A stretch of 48,725 bases of DNA. Origin: an uncultured beta proteobacterium (GTDB lineage Bacteria; Pseudomonadota; Gammaproteobacteria; Burkholderiales; Rhodocyclaceae). This document shows, piece by piece, positions 48,439 through 48,725 of this stretch. The stretch covers positions 1 through 48,725 of the forward strand of contig CAISOB010000106.1 in the NCBI GenBank assembly GCA_903886975.1, written 5' to 3'. Numbering within the stretch: position 1 is the stretch's first letter; every line of letters starts with the position of its first letter. The notes under the pieces are model-generated. The model did not search any database and had not been told where the DNA came from. It saw only the letters and a program-made list of their open reading frames with translations. A program made the translations under genes and the position numbers.

Positions 48439-48725
48439 CGTTTGCTTTCTTCCACAAAGAGCGCGAAATTCTCGGGCTCATAAACTTTTAGGACGGCTGA
48501 CGCCAGCGGCTTCCCATCCGCCTCGATGCAGCACGCGTAGGCGCCCAGACCGCTCGGATCGCTGAGAACCAACTCGACTCGAATACTGTGAATGGCGCGG
48601 AATTGGGAGCCAGCGAGGCGGAGCAAAAGGTAGCCAGTCGATTGCTTGAAATGGACTCCTGAGAGTCCAGCTTGTGCTGCTGGTTTTTGTCTTGCCTTGG
48701 CCAGCGGGCGTAGCGTAGCGGAGCA
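48435..48725 (-). CDS. Partial hydroxyacyl-ACP dehydratase, ApeP-like (runs off the window)
   Basis: The 3' end of a hot-dog fold dehydratase. The last 55 residues fit the family: IRVELVLSDPSGLGAYACCIEADGK, then LASAVLKVYEPENFALF, as in ApeP-type dehydratases. The frame stays open to the right edge, but the part above about 48600 (reading LSGVHFKQSTGYLLLRLAGSQF) fits the family poorly, and its spacing is several residues short. A TTG at 48626 is the only start visible inside the window and would give a truncated protein. So the gene is either cut by the window or broken at a junction near 48600-48670. Confidence 0.65.
   Translation of the reverse strand, partial: CSATLRPLAKARQKPAAQAGLSGVHFKQSTGYLLLRLAGSQFRAIHSIRVELVLSDPSGLGAYACCIEADGKPLASAVLKVYEPENFALFVEESKR
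48653..48668. repeat. Inverted repeat inside the partial dehydratase frame
   Basis: GGACTC (48653-48658) and GAGTCC (48663-48668) flank CTGA. It falls where the match to the dehydratase family fades, together with a GTAGCGTAGC doublet near 48710. It could mark the end of a small inserted element. Confidence 0.3.

Overview
The window looks like a chromosomal segment of a betaproteobacterium, most likely of the Rhodocyclales/Azoarcus-Dechloromonas kind. This is inferred from gene order and families, not from a search. The supporting neighbourhoods are xseB-ispA-dxs-folE2, rpsP-rimM-trmD-rplS, ilvI-ilvH-ilvC, an ECF sigma factor followed by DUF3619, DUF3106 and RDD genes, lptF-lptG divergent from pepA-holC-valS, and a DUF2069 gene divergent from a YihY gene. 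There is no transposase, integrase, phage gene or CRISPR array.

Bases 1-13650 are an accessory, loosely packed part. A catabolic-looking divergon comes first: a uroporphyrinogen-decarboxylase-fold protein and a galactonate-dehydratase-like enolase-superfamily enzyme on the minus strand, facing a complete DctP-DctQ-DctM TRAP transporter on the plus strand. Then come a HIT protein, two exported alpha/beta hydrolases, a ribulose-phosphate-epimerase-like enzyme, a small membrane protein and a DASS/SLC13 carboxylate transporter. The genes are separated by four gene-poor stretches of 350-930 bases with short palindromes and operator-like sites. This part ends exactly at the 3' end of a tRNA-Thr(CGT) gene.

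Bases 13659-44000 are dense housekeeping chromosome. They cover cell-wall amidase and tsaE, queG, fadH, sseA, isoprenoid precursor synthesis (ispA, dxs), folE2, the S16/RimM/TrmD/L19 operon, phosphatidylserine decarboxylase, branched-chain amino acid synthesis, an ECF sigma operon, LPS export permeases, leucyl aminopeptidase, DNA polymerase III chi and valyl-tRNA synthetase. Points of note are a frameshifted yihY gene, a sigma-factor gene that seems to start at CTG (or ATT), a BIME-like repeat between fadH and sseA, and clear sigma-70-type promoters before tRNA-Thr, rpsP, pepA and valS.

Bases 44010-48725 hold a methyltransferase and, on the minus strand, the 3' end of a fatty-acid-synthase-like biosynthetic operon: dehydratase (cut by the window edge), ketoreductase, two ketosynthases and an uncharacterised exported protein. 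The gene order matches the distal end of aryl polyene-type pigment clusters. Translational coupling by 1-4 base overlaps suggests one transcript. Most of that cluster would lie to the right of this window.
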